From assembly GCA_028287235.1 (NCBI GenBank), contig JAQBQB010000028.1, positions 62,001-126,000 on the forward strand: DNA of 64,000 nt. Direction: 5' to 3'. Within the stretch, counting starts at the first letter, position 1. Every line of letters starts with the position of its first letter. The position numbers were made by a program, and so were the translations under genes. Below, in pieces: positions 26,442-34,922 of this stretch. Under the pieces are notes generated by a model. The model was given only the letters and a program-made list of their open reading frames with translations, made no database searches and was not told the origin of the DNA. This DNA comes from Gemmatimonadota bacterium (GTDB lineage Bacteria > Gemmatimonadota > Gemmatimonadetes > Gemmatimonadales > Gemmatimonadaceae).

Positions 26442-26990
26442 ATGGAACGCAACGACCGTGAGAGCCGCGATGCCGCCGGCATCGGCCCCTATGCACGAGA
26501 ACGCGAGCAGCTGGTGGCCTTGAGCACCCTCGGCTCCTGGACGGTGTCGGAGGGTGAACCCGACGTCCGCGGCTGGGACGTCCGCACCGTGAGCGGGCGA
26601 CAGCTGGGCAGCGTCGCCGACCTGCTCGTCGATGCCAAGGCCGGCGAAGTCGTTCTGCTCGACGTCGATCTTCCCGGTACCGACCGCCACACCTTCGTGC
26701 CAATCCGTGTCGTGCAGATCGACCGTGCGAAGCGCGTGGTGCTCATGGATTCCGCCGACCTGCCGGAGACGGCAGAGGCGCGCGGCGCCAAGGTCGTCGT
26801 TGCGGATCGCCGTGGCGAGTCAAACGCGGGAACCGTTCGCTATCCGCGGAGCGATCGCGAGATCGAAGTCGCGCGTCCGCCGGTCGCCGACGACGTGGCG
26901 CCGCTCGACACGCGTGCGGCCGACCTTGCGGAGAGCGAGCGTCGGCGCGGCGACCGGCGGCGGATCGAGCGAGTCGGCACTGATTTCTGA
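26442..26990 (+). CDS. PRC-barrel domain protein
   Basis: The ATG at 26442 follows an AGGAG RBS and gives 182 residues. A PRC barrel covers about residues 35-115, with VRGWDVRTVSGRQLGSVADL, the conserved LLVDAKAGEVVLLDVDLPG and FVPIRVVQIDRAKRVVLM. PRC barrels are small beta-barrels found in RimM and in photosynthetic reaction centre H subunits; the stand-alone type is often stress-linked. The C-terminal 65 residues are charged and probably disordered (SESERRRGDRRRIERVG-like). It ends 4 bases from the convergent FAD-oxidoreductase gene. Confidence 0.85.
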   Translation: MERNDRESRDAAGIGPYAREREQLVALSTLGSWTVSEGEPDVRGWDVRTVSGRQLGSVADLLVDAKAGEVVLLDVDLPGTDRHTFVPIRVVQIDRAKRVVLMDSADLPETAEARGAKVVVADRRGESNAGTVRYPRSDREIEVARPPVADDVAPLDTRAADLAESERRRGDRRRIERVGTDF

Positions 26991-26994
26991 ACGA

Positions 26995-28116
26995 TCAGGC
27001 CCGCAGCAGCTCCGCCAACTCCGACCGCCCGTCCACGATCCGTTCCGCCACGGCACGCCCGCACAGCGCGCCGACGACGTTTCCAGTTCCTGAATAGGCG
27101 CCGATCGCCCACACGCCGGGCCGCACCTCTTCGAGAATCGGCATGCCGGTGTGCGTGTAGCCCACGGCAGCCCCCCACCGGTGCGTCACCGGTGCGTCCA
27201 CCTGCAGCTCGTCGCGAAGGAACGCCGTGAGCGCGGTTTGTACGGCCTCGGACGGGCTCGAGTCGCTCGTCCACTCCGCGTCACCGCCGACGTCGCGAAA
27301 GCCGCCGAGCACGATGCGACGATCGGGACGCTGCTGCCAGTAGTCGAGGCCCCAGCGCGCGTACACCGGTCGCGGCAGGTGGACGTTTGGCACCGGCGCG
27401 GTCGCGAGCATCTGCAGCCGCGCCGTGCGCACGCGCGGCGCGAGCTCCGGCAGGATCGTCTCGAGGCGTCCGTCCACCGCGACGACCACGTGCTCGGTGT
27501 GTACCCGGCCGTGCGGCGTGACGACCCATCCGTCGTCGATCGACAGCGCCGGTGAGCGAGCGAAGAGGCGCGCGCCCCGATCCACCGCCTGTTCGGCGAG
27601 CGAGGCGCAACGGCGCGCCGGATCGAACGCCGCGTCGGCGGGAAAGAGCAACCCGCGGCCTTCCGGACCGGCGTAGCGCTCCACGGGCAGCGCGTCGCGA
27701 CGCATCGCCTCGTATTGCAGCGCGCAGTCGCCGGCCTCCTCCTCGGAGAGCGCGATGCGGAGCGTGCCGGTGCGACGCACGGCGGCTGGCGTCTCCTCGC
27801 CCATGCGGAGGATTTGCTTTAGCGTTTGCTCATAAATCGCCGTCGCCGCACGGCGGCCGAGCCGTGTGACGGCGTCGTGGTGAAACATCGCGAGCCCGCC
27901 GAGCAGGAACCCGCCGTTCCGGCCCGCCGCGCCGCCGGCGACGGACACGGCGTCGATGCCGACGACACGTTTGCCCGCGGCGAGCAGCGCGTGCACGCAA
28001 GCGAGGCCTGAGCCGCCGAGCCCCACGACGCAGACGTCGGCGTTCACGTCGCCCGACAGCTCGTGCAGCGTGAGCGTATCGGGCACGCCCCAGATCGGTG
28101 TGTTCGCGGCCGTCAT
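26995..28116 (-). CDS. FAD-dependent oxidoreductase of the DAO family
   Basis: The ATG at 28116 gives a 373-residue protein. The FAD-binding motif is VCVVGLGGSGLACVHALLAA near residue 25 (GxGGxG), followed by RNGGFLLGG, typical of gamma-glutamylputrescine oxidase and glycine/sarcosine oxidase-like enzymes. The C-terminal part has THRWGAAVGYTHTGMPILEE and VWAIGAYSGTGNVVGALCGR, the second FAD contact. The family oxidises amines or amino acids, transferring electrons to O2. The open frame continues far upstream of 28116 but overlaps the ADOP gene and has no gene-like sequence. It is divergent from the ADOP permease at 28243, sharing 126 bases. Confidence 0.85.
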   Translation of the reverse strand: MTAANTPIWGVPDTLTLHELSGDVNADVCVVGLGGSGLACVHALLAAGKRVVGIDAVSVAGGAAGRNGGFLLGGLAMFHHDAVTRLGRRAATAIYEQTLKQILRMGEETPAAVRRTGTLRIALSEEEAGDCALQYEAMRRDALPVERYAGPEGRGLLFPADAAFDPARRCASLAEQAVDRGARLFARSPALSIDDGWVVTPHGRVHTEHVVVAVDGRLETILPELAPRVRTARLQMLATAPVPNVHLPRPVYARWGLDYWQQRPDRRIVLGGFRDVGGDAEWTSDSSPSEAVQTALTAFLRDELQVDAPVTHRWGAAVGYTHTGMPILEEVRPGVWAIGAYSGTGNVVGALCGRAVAERIVDGRSELAELLRA

Positions 28117-28242
28117 TCGGCGAAATCTAGACGGCCATGGTGCCGCGCCGCGAAACGGCGTGGCTGAAACCGCGACCGCCGAGCTCGCGTACGACCACCC
28201 ACGAGTCGCCGTCCGACGCTTCCCTCTCGTATCGAGATTCGC

Positions 28243-30663
28243 ATGCACGCCCTGCTTCGCGATGTGCGCTACGGCATCCGCTCGCTGCTCAAGAGCCCCG
28301 GACTCTCCATCGTCGCGGTACTCGCGCTGACGCTCGGCATCGGGCTCACCACGACGATGTTCAGCATCGTATACGGCGCGCTGATGAAGGGGCTGCCCTA
28401 CCCCGACGGCGATCGCATCATGGTGGTGCAGCGCGCCAATCCGGGTCGCGGCATTCAGCAGCAGGAGCTGCCGATCCAGGACTACGCCGATTTCAAAGCG
28501 CAGCAGCGGAGCTTCGGCGAGCTCGCCGCCGTCACGTCGGGCACGATCTACGTGAGCGGCGACGAGAAAGCCGAGCGCTTCGACGGCTCGTGGATCACGG
28601 CGAACATGTTCGACATGGTCGGCGTTCGGCCGGTGATCGGCCGGAATTTCCGCGCCGGCGAAGACTCGCCGTCGGGCGAAAAAGTCGCGATCCTGGCCTA
28701 CTCCATGTGGACCGAGCGCTACAGCGGCGATAAGAACATTGTCGGAAGGCAAATTCGCGTAAATGGCGTACCGTTCACAGTCGTCGGCGTCATGCCCGAC
28801 GGCTTCGCCTTTCCGAACAACGACAAGATCTGGGTTCCGCTGCAAACCGACCCCCTTGCCTCCAAGCGCGGCGAAGGACAATCCGTCCTGGCGGTGGGCA
28901 AGCTCAAGCCGGGCGTGTCGCTCGATCAGGCGAACGTCGACCTGGCGACGATCTCCAAGCGGCTGGCGAGCGAGTACAAGGAGACGAACGACGGCTTCAC
29001 CGCCTCGGCGCAGAAATTCACCGACAACTACATCGGCAAGGAGCCGCGGCAGCTCCTCTTCACGATGCTCGGCGCCGTGTTCTTCGTGCTGCTCATCGCC
29101 TGCGCGAACGTGGCCAACCTGCTGCTCGATCGCGCGGCGCATCGCACGAAGGAGGTCGGCATCCGCACGGCGCTCGGCGCTTCGCGTTCGGCGGTGGTGC
29201 GCCAATTCCTCGCCGAAGCGCTCGTGCTCTCTCTCGCCGCGACGGTGTGCGGCGTGATCGTCGCGCACTTCGGCGTGCTGCTGTTCAACCGGGCAATCAC
29301 GGTCACGCAGGTTCCCTCGTTCATCGACATTCGCCTCCATCCGCCGGTCCTGCTCTTCACGATCGCCGTGGCATTCCTGACGACGTTGATCTCGGGCGCC
29401 ATTCCGGCGATCCAGTCGTCGCGTGCCGACATCAACGCGATTCTCAAGGACGAATCGCGCGGCGCGTCGAGCTTCAAGATCGGGCGCATCAGCAAGGCGC
29501 TCGTGGTGTTCGAGATCGCGCTGTCGTGCGGGCTGCTTGTCGCGGCCGGCCTGATGATCAAGAGCGTGACGAAGATGAAGACGATGGATCCGGGCTACAC
29601 CGCGGCGAACGTCTTTACGGCGCGCCTCGGATTTCCCGCGGCGTACACCGATACCGTCGCCGAGTGGCGCTTCTTCGATCAGGCGCTCGAGCGCGTGAGC
29701 GCGCTGCCCGGCGTGCAGTCGGCCGCGATCAGCAGCGGATTGCCCGGTGCGAGACAGGGTTACAGCGGCAACCGCTTCGCCGTGGACGGCCAGACGTATC
29801 TCAAGGACAAGGACTACCCCACGACGAGCTGGCTCATCGTGAGCCCCAGCTTCTTCGCGACGCTGCGGGTGCCGCTCGTCGAAGGGCGTGTCTTCAATTC
29901 GTCGGATCGTGCCGACGGCTTGCAAGTCACCGTCGTCAACCGGGCGTTCGCGAACAAGTACTTCAAGAACGTGAGCCCGATCGGCCGGCGCATTCGCCTC
30001 GGCGGAGCGAACAGCACGACACCGTGGCGCACGGTCGTGGGCGTGGTGGGCGACATGTTCAGCGGCAATCAGGACGAGCCGATGTCGCCGGCCATGTTTC
30101 AACCGTTCGCGCAGGCTCATGTGTCCTTCGCGTATATCTCGGCGCGGACTGCCGGACCGCCGCTCACGATCGCGCAGAGCGTGCGCGACGCCGTCGCATC
30201 GATCGACGCCGACATTCCCCTGTACTGGGTCCAGTCGCTCGACGAAGCGGTGTCGCAATCGCTGTGGTTCATTCGCGTGTTCGGGACGATGTTCATGATC
30301 TTCGGGTTCGTCGCGCTCTTCCTCGCGTCGGTCGGGCTCTACGCCGTGATGTCCTTCTCCGTGAGCCGCCGCACCCGCGAGGTGGGCATCCGCATGGCGC
30401 TCGGCGCGCAGGGGCGCGACGTCGTGCGCATGATCTTCGGGCAGGGCGCGCTGCAGCTCGGCGTGGGCATGGCGTTGGGCCTCGCGTTGGCGCTCGGCAT
30501 CTCGCAGCTGCTCAAGATCGTGCTCTTCCAGGTGCAACCGCGGGACCCCGCCGTATTCGGCGGGGTGGCGCTGGTGCTCGTGATCGTGGGGCTGTTCGCC
30601 TGCTTCATTCCGGCGCGCCGGGCGACGCGGGTGGATCCGCTGGTGGCGCTGCGGAGCGACTGA
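28243..30663 (+). CDS. FtsX/MacB-type ABC permease, ADOP family
   Basis: This 806-residue inner-membrane protein opens MHALLRDVRYGIRSLLKSPG, the signature of ADOP (Acidobacterial duplicated orphan permease) proteins. Four-plus-four transmembrane helices are arranged as two FtsX-like units around MacB_PCD periplasmic domains. The first unit includes SIVAVLALTLGIGLTTTMFS and ACANVANLLLDRAAHRTKEVGIRTALG. The second has FFVALFLASVGLYAVMSFSV-type helices with SRRTREVGIRMALGAQGRDV. There is no ATPase gene beside it, as is normal for this family. Such permeases may act in lipoprotein export or peptide efflux. Unlike the one at 57018, it lacks a PadR partner and the short N-terminal extension. Confidence 0.9.
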   Translation: MHALLRDVRYGIRSLLKSPGLSIVAVLALTLGIGLTTTMFSIVYGALMKGLPYPDGDRIMVVQRANPGRGIQQQELPIQDYADFKAQQRSFGELAAVTSGTIYVSGDEKAERFDGSWITANMFDMVGVRPVIGRNFRAGEDSPSGEKVAILAYSMWTERYSGDKNIVGRQIRVNGVPFTVVGVMPDGFAFPNNDKIWVPLQTDPLASKRGEGQSVLAVGKLKPGVSLDQANVDLATISKRLASEYKETNDGFTASAQKFTDNYIGKEPRQLLFTMLGAVFFVLLIACANVANLLLDRAAHRTKEVGIRTALGASRSAVVRQFLAEALVLSLAATVCGVIVAHFGVLLFNRAITVTQVPSFIDIRLHPPVLLFTIAVAFLTTLISGAIPAIQSSRADINAILKDESRGASSFKIGRISKALVVFEIALSCGLLVAAGLMIKSVTKMKTMDPGYTAANVFTARLGFPAAYTDTVAEWRFFDQALERVSALPGVQSAAISSGLPGARQGYSGNRFAVDGQTYLKDKDYPTTSWLIVSPSFFATLRVPLVEGRVFNSSDRADGLQVTVVNRAFANKYFKNVSPIGRRIRLGGANSTTPWRTVVGVVGDMFSGNQDEPMSPAMFQPFAQAHVSFAYISARTAGPPLTIAQSVRDAVASIDADIPLYWVQSLDEAVSQSLWFIRVFGTMFMIFGFVALFLASVGLYAVMSFSVSRRTREVGIRMALGAQGRDVVRMIFGQGALQLGVGMALGLALALGISQLLKIVLFQVQPRDPAVFGGVALVLVIVGLFACFIPARRATRVDPLVALRSD

Positions 30664-30739
30664 GGCACTAGGGCTGGGCGCTGGGCGCCGTGACGGGCGC
30701 CGCCCTTCGTGCGTCATTCCCGGTACGAACGGCCGAGAG

Positions 30740-30768
30740 TTGACCACGGAGCGAGCGCGGCGTAGGTT
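30740..30768 (+). promoter_or_regulatory. Sigma-70 type promoter ahead of the tRNA-Asn leader
   Basis: TTGACC at 30740-30745 and TAGGTT at 30763-30768 are separated by exactly 17 bases. Transcription would start near 30775, which is the A of an ATG. It is the only convincing promoter before tRNA-Asn, since the 32 bases between the terminator and the tRNA have no room for one. Confidence 0.6.
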
Positions 30769-30774
30769 CAGTGC

Positions 30775-30840
30775 ATGATGACGCCCGCCAATAATTCCAA
30801 TCGGCTGAATAATCGGAACTCCTCGAGGAGATCTGGCTAG
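30775..30840 (+). CDS. Asn-rich 21-residue leader-like ORF
   Basis: The frame ATG ATG ACG to TAG encodes MMTPANNSNRLNNRNSSRRS followed by G. Six of 21 codons are Asn, five of them AAT, which is very unlike the GC-rich codon use nearby. Its first base lies at the predicted transcription start, so it would be read as a leaderless mRNA. A terminator hairpin starts 25 bases after its stop and tRNA-Asn starts 87 bases after. By analogy with amino-acid biosynthetic attenuators this may be a regulatory leader peptide. It could also be chance; no RBS is visible. Confidence 0.35.
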   Translation: MMTPANNSNRLNNRNSSRRSG

Positions 30841-30864
30841 CACGCGCTCATCGATACGACGCGA

Positions 30865-30895
30865 GGCCTGCCAGATTCACCGGCGGGCCTTTTTT
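30865..30895 (+). terminator. Intrinsic terminator between Asn-rich leader and tRNA-Asn
   Basis: GGCCTGCC (30865-30872) pairs with GGCGGGCC (30882-30889), one G-U pair, and is followed by six T. It would stop transcripts from the 30740 promoter before the tRNA unless read through. CCTCG at 30821-30825 can pair with CGAGG at 30862-30866, offering a competing structure. Confidence 0.8.
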
Positions 30896-30927
30896 GTAAG
30901 AGCACGTGAAGGTGCAGGGCCAAGTGA

Positions 30928-31000
30928 TGGGGTGTAGATCAATTGGCAGATCGCCTGACTGTTAATCAGGAAGTTGTAGGTTCGAGTCCTACCGCCCCAG
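30928..31000 (+). tRNA. tRNA-Asn (GTT)
   Basis: All four stems pair fully: acceptor TGGGGTG with CGCCCCA (one G-U), D stem GATC/GATC, anticodon stem CCTGA/TCAGG with loop CTGTTAA (anticodon GTT), and T arm GTAGG-TTCGAGT-CCTAC. The discriminator is G and CCA is not encoded. It stands alone, with a strong terminator downstream. Confidence 0.97.
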
Positions 31001-31030
31001 TGATGTAAATCGTTGACACGACATGCGACA

Positions 31031-31074
31031 AGCGAGACCGCTCCGTGCACCACCGGAGCGGTCTCGCTTTTCTT
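31031..31074 (+). terminator. Intrinsic terminator after tRNA-Asn
   Basis: AGCGAGACCGCTCCG (31031-31045) pairs perfectly with CGGAGCGGTCTCGCT (31054-31068), loop TGCACCAC, then TTTCTT. It lies between the tRNA and the convergent glycosyltransferase gene and can serve both strands. Confidence 0.9.
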
Positions 31075-31079
31075 GCGCC

Positions 31080-32054
31080 CTACCAGAACAACACGCGATG
31101 CCGCACGGCTCCCTGCACTCTCCAGAACACCGACACCGGCGGAACGAGCGCCGACGTGATCACCATCTCCGCGCGATGCGACAGCGTGCGCGACGTTCCC
31201 CGTAGACGGCGTAACGTGAAATTCAGGGTGAGCGCGAGCCACACCGCGGCGCAGACCATCGTCACGTTCGGGTTTCCCGTGACTGCGCCGATGACCATGC
31301 CGGCGAGCGCCGCGACGATGGGGTAGTAGCTCCACGGCCGCCCAGGCCGCACGAAGTCGTCGTAGTGCTTGGGATGCTTTTTGTATAGGAGGGCGTCGTA
31401 CGTGGCCTTCTGTTGTTGGCGCACGCTCACTCCCCACGCCGCGCGGCGCACCGGATGGACCACGACGGCCTCCGGTACGTATTCGACCCAGTGGCGCGCG
31501 TCGAGCAGGCGAAAGTAGAGATCGCTATCCTCGCGCCACGCGGCACCGAACGCCTCGTCGAACCCGCCCAACTGCTCGAGCACCGCGCGGCGCACGAAGC
31601 AGTTTGCGCTCACGAAGCCGGCGCTCTCGAGGCCAGCGGCGTCGCGCTCGTAATCCGTCGGCAATCCGGATAGCGGCACGCTGATGCGTCCCCACGCGGC
31701 ATCGACGCGCCGATCGTCGAACAGCTTCGCGGCTTGTTCGAGCCAGTCCGCCGCCGGTATGGTATCGTCGTCGGTGAAGCCGACGACCGGCGCCTGCGCC
31801 GCGCGCCAGCCCATGTTGCGCGCCACCGACGGTCCGTGACCCTTGCCTTCAACCTCGATGTAGTGGAGCGTGGCTCCCGGCCGGCCACCGCTCGCCGCGA
31901 ATCGGACCTGCTGGCGCGTATCGTCGCTCGCCGCATCGTCGGCGACGATGATCTCGTACTCCCACGCCGAGAGAGATTGGTTGACCAATGCGCGCAGGCA
32001 TCGCTCGAGTAGCTCGGGCCGCCGATACGTCGGCACAACGACGGAGATGCGCAT
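31080..32054 (-). CDS. Family 2 glycosyltransferase
   Basis: With the ATG at 32054 this is a 324-residue protein. The GT-A fold opens MRISVVVPTYRRPELLERCL. The nucleotide-sugar site is IVADDAASDDT, the metal site VGFTDDDTIP, and the acceptor-side motif AWREDSDLYFRLLDAR is the (E/D)D-type catalytic region. Two membrane helices follow near the C terminus (YYPIVAALAGMVIGAVTG and VTMVCAAVWLALTLNF). It should add a sugar on the cytoplasmic face of the inner membrane. Its start overlaps the carbamoyltransferase stop as ATGA, and it is the last gene of the glycan operon. Confidence 0.9.
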   Translation of the reverse strand: MRISVVVPTYRRPELLERCLRALVNQSLSAWEYEIIVADDAASDDTRQQVRFAASGGRPGATLHYIEVEGKGHGPSVARNMGWRAAQAPVVGFTDDDTIPAADWLEQAAKLFDDRRVDAAWGRISVPLSGLPTDYERDAAGLESAGFVSANCFVRRAVLEQLGGFDEAFGAAWREDSDLYFRLLDARHWVEYVPEAVVVHPVRRAAWGVSVRQQQKATYDALLYKKHPKHYDDFVRPGRPWSYYPIVAALAGMVIGAVTGNPNVTMVCAAVWLALTLNFTLRRLRGTSRTLSHRAEMVITSALVPPVSVFWRVQGAVRHRVLFW

Positions 32055-33814
32055 CACACGAGCCGCGGCGTAACCGCCGGAACTTCGATCGGTTTTTCCA
32101 ATGGTTTTTCCACGATGAACGAACCGATCACCAGCGCGTCGAGCGGCGACGTCCAAAAGCTCTCGATCGCGTCGCGGGGCGTGCAGACGATCGGCTCGCC
32201 GCGGGTGTTGAACGACGTGTTCACGAGCACGGGCACACCGGTTTTCCGTTCGAACGCGCTCAACAGATCGTAGTAGCGCGCGTGCTGGTCGCGGCGGATC
32301 GTCTGCACGCGCGCCGTTCCGTCGACATGGCGCACCGCCGGGATTCGATGCTGCTTGTCCTCCCGCACGCCGAACGTGAACAGCATGAACGGTGCGCTCG
32401 AGGCCTCCACGAACCACTCGGCGGCATCCTCTTCCCTGATCACCGGCGCAACGGGACGAAAGTCTTCGCGATCCTTGATGTCGTTCAGCCGCGATTGCAT
32501 GGCGGGATCGATGGGGCTCGCCAGAATCGACCGTGCGCCAAGCGCGCGCGGCCCAAATTCCATCCCGCCCTGAAACCAGCCGATCACTCTGTTGTCGGCG
32601 AGCAGCGCCGCAGTGCTCTCCGCGACGTCGTCGACGCGGCGATAGGGCAACTTGGACCACTTGAGAAATTCCTCGATCTCGTCGTCGGCGTAGGCCGGAC
32701 CGAGGTAGGCGTGCTCCATGTTCCAGTGTGTCGTCGCGCCTCGTTCGCGCGCGTCTACGAGGAGCGCGGCGCCGAGCGCGGTACCAGCATCGCCGGCGGC
32801 CGGCTGCACCCAGACCTCGTCGAAGATCTTCTCGTCGCGCACCCGGGCGTTCATGACGCAGTTGAGCGCCACGCCCCCGGCCATGCAGAGGCGCGGCGAC
32901 GCGGTCGCGCGGCGCAACCACTTGGCGAGGCGAACCACCGTTTCCTCGAGCACGACTTGCAGCGAGCGCGCGACGTCGAAGTGCCGCTGCTCCAGCGGGC
33001 CACCACGCTCGCGCGCCTCGCCGAACAGCGCGGTGAAGTCCGCCGGTTCGATGGTGTACGTACCGTCGCCGCGCACATTTACCACGCGCCGGAACTGATC
33101 GACGAACGCCGGTTCCCCGTACGACGCGAGCGCCATCACCTTGTACTCGTCCGACGAGCGCAGGAAGCCGAGATGATGCGTGACGTCCTCGTAGAGCAGT
33201 CCGAGCGAATGCGGCACGTCCACCGTACCGAGCGCATCGAGCGTGGCGTCGCGGCCGTACCAGTAGCTCGTCGTCGCCCGCTCGCCGCGCCCGTCGAGGC
33301 AGAGCACGGCGGCGTCGGCAAACGGGGAGGCGAGAAACGCGCTGGCAGCGTGCGCCTCGTGATGCTCGACGAAGTACCAGCGGTACGGTGAGTCCCAGCA
33401 TGCGCCCTTGAACCGTTTTCGCAAATGCAGCGGCACGCCGTCGACGAGCTGGCGCGGCGCGTTCAGAACGTGCGAGAGGAAGAGCGGGTCCCACGGCCCC
33501 TCCGTGCCGTTCTCGGGATAGGCGGCCGGATTCAGCGGGATCGCGATCGTCGGGTCGCCGGCCCGTGCTCCGAGCAAACCCCGCGGATCGAAGGAATACG
33601 CAACGTGCGCCACGTCGCAGAGCGTGAGGCGGGCGCGATCGAGACAGAAATCGATCGCGTGAAACGGTAGCTCCCACGCGCTGAACGGCACCGGCCGTTT
33701 GCCGTGCTTGATTTTGTTGAAGCGTTCCTCTTCCGCCGCCGCGACGACCACTCCGTCGTGCACGAGACAGGCGGCCGGATCATGGAATGCCGCATTGATT
33801 CCCAGCGTATACAT
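32054..33814 (-). CDS. Sugar O-carbamoyltransferase (NodU/CmcH family)
   Basis: The ATG at 33814 gives 586 residues beginning MYTLGINAAFHDPAACLVHD, the invariant start of this family. The N-terminal half is a Kae1-like ASKHA domain with the metal-binding motif EHHEAHAASAF and AVLCLDGRGE. The C-terminal half is YrdC-like (FRPVAPVIREEDAAEWF, NTSFNTRGEPIVCTPRDAIE). Members transfer a carbamoyl group from carbamoyl phosphate to a sugar or antibiotic hydroxyl, using ATP. Here the glycan setting implies carbamoylation of a surface sugar. It overlaps the preceding GT9 gene by 35 bases. Confidence 0.93.
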   Translation of the reverse strand: MYTLGINAAFHDPAACLVHDGVVVAAAEEERFNKIKHGKRPVPFSAWELPFHAIDFCLDRARLTLCDVAHVAYSFDPRGLLGARAGDPTIAIPLNPAAYPENGTEGPWDPLFLSHVLNAPRQLVDGVPLHLRKRFKGACWDSPYRWYFVEHHEAHAASAFLASPFADAAVLCLDGRGERATTSYWYGRDATLDALGTVDVPHSLGLLYEDVTHHLGFLRSSDEYKVMALASYGEPAFVDQFRRVVNVRGDGTYTIEPADFTALFGEARERGGPLEQRHFDVARSLQVVLEETVVRLAKWLRRATASPRLCMAGGVALNCVMNARVRDEKIFDEVWVQPAAGDAGTALGAALLVDARERGATTHWNMEHAYLGPAYADDEIEEFLKWSKLPYRRVDDVAESTAALLADNRVIGWFQGGMEFGPRALGARSILASPIDPAMQSRLNDIKDREDFRPVAPVIREEDAAEWFVEASSAPFMLFTFGVREDKQHRIPAVRHVDGTARVQTIRRDQHARYYDLLSAFERKTGVPVLVNTSFNTRGEPIVCTPRDAIESFWTSPLDALVIGSFIVEKPLEKPIEVPAVTPRLV

Positions 33815-34922
33815 CGGCGTTCTCCAGAAGATTTTGTGAGCGGGGCGACAGAGCAAGCAGCTCGAGCGCGGCACGCGTGAGCTCGTCGGGCTCGACGCCG
33901 CGCAGACAAGCGTTGTGGCCGTACGGACACACGCTCTTGAAGCAGTTCCTGCACGGCACGTCGTGCGACAACACGCGGCTCGCCACCTGCCAGGGCGTGT
34001 GCTGCGGATTGGTGAGCGCGTAGAGATCGACAACCGGCGTGCCGACCGCCGCCGCGATGTGCGCCGGTCCCGTGTTGTTGGTGATGAGCAGCGGCGCCGC
34101 CTCGATCAGCGCGGCGAGGCCCGCGAGGTCGAGGCGGCCCGCGAGGTCGACGGCGCACTGCCCCGCCCTCGCGCAGACGTCGGCAATGAGCGCGGACTCA
34201 TTCGCGTCGCCGGTCACGAGTACGCGATGCGGGCGCGAGGTGCAGATCGCGCGCACAGCGCGCGCGAAGCGGTCGGGCGGATACCGGCGCGACGCGGCAC
34301 TGGCGCCGGGGTGCAGCACGAGCCAAGGATCCAGCGGTTCGACGCCGACGCCGGCCAGCAACGCGCGGACGCCGGCGCGCGCAGCGGCGGGCACTCGAAG
34401 AACGAGACGCGTATCCGACGGGCGCGACCCAACCTCGGCGACCAACGCGAGCTGGCGCTCGACCTCGTGCCGAATGCCTTGCGCCGGCTCCGGATCGGGC
34501 ACCCAGGTCGACAGCAGTTGATACGGATTCTCGCGCGCGTGCGCGAGCCGCAGCGGAATGTCGGCGAGATGACACAACATCGCCGACGGCAGCGCGCTCT
34601 GGGAGAACACGGTAAAGATGACGGCGCCGTCGAAGCGCCCTTCGCGCAGCGCCTCTATGATCCCGCGATCGGCCGCGGCCGAGATGCGCGCGCGCGTGGC
34701 CTTCAGCCAGGGCGCGTCGTACAGGACGACGTCATCGACGTGAGGAACGAGGGCGGCAGCCGCCGCGCCCGATGGCGACGTGAGCAACGTGATGTGGCGA
34801 TCGCGTCCGCTCTCTTTCAACGCGCGGATCGCCGGCGTCGTCATGAGCACGTCGCCCATGGAATCGAGCCGGATGCACAGGAGTCGGCGAGTGCTCGCCC
34901 ACGCGGCCGCTGGATGCGTCAT
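33780..34922 (-). CDS. ADP-heptose:LPS heptosyltransferase-like GT9 enzyme
   Basis: The ATG at 34922 gives 380 residues. The GT-B fold opens RRLLCIRLDSMGDVLMTTPA, as in WaaC/WaaF. The donor site is WLVLHPGASAASRRYPPDRF, followed by LITNNTGPAHIAAAVGTPVV. The C terminus carries a four-cysteine motif, CRNCFKSVCPYGHNAC, which is repeated in the second GT9 of this operon. It should transfer a heptose or related sugar to the core oligosaccharide. The start overlaps the GmhB stop as ATGA. Confidence 0.9.
   Translation of the reverse strand: MTHPAAAWASTRRLLCIRLDSMGDVLMTTPAIRALKESGRDRHITLLTSPSGAAAAALVPHVDDVVLYDAPWLKATRARISAAADRGIIEALREGRFDGAVIFTVFSQSALPSAMLCHLADIPLRLAHARENPYQLLSTWVPDPEPAQGIRHEVERQLALVAEVGSRPSDTRLVLRVPAAARAGVRALLAGVGVEPLDPWLVLHPGASAASRRYPPDRFARAVRAICTSRPHRVLVTGDANESALIADVCARAGQCAVDLAGRLDLAGLAALIEAAPLLITNNTGPAHIAAAVGTPVVDLYALTNPQHTPWQVASRVLSHDVPCRNCFKSVCPYGHNACLRGVEPDELTRAALELLALSPRSQNLLENADVYAGNQCGIP

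Noticed and set aside
28117-30843. Long minus-strand open frame continuing upstream of the FAD oxidoreductase (1282 codons in all)
   Set aside because: It is antisense to the ADOP permease, rich in His, Arg and Glu like other GC-rich shadow frames, and the oxidoreductase start at 28116 is clear.
32055-33677. Extended N terminus for the family 2 glycosyltransferase at 31080
   Set aside because: The extension lies in another frame of the carbamoyltransferase; the GT2 domain starts exactly at the ATG at 32054.
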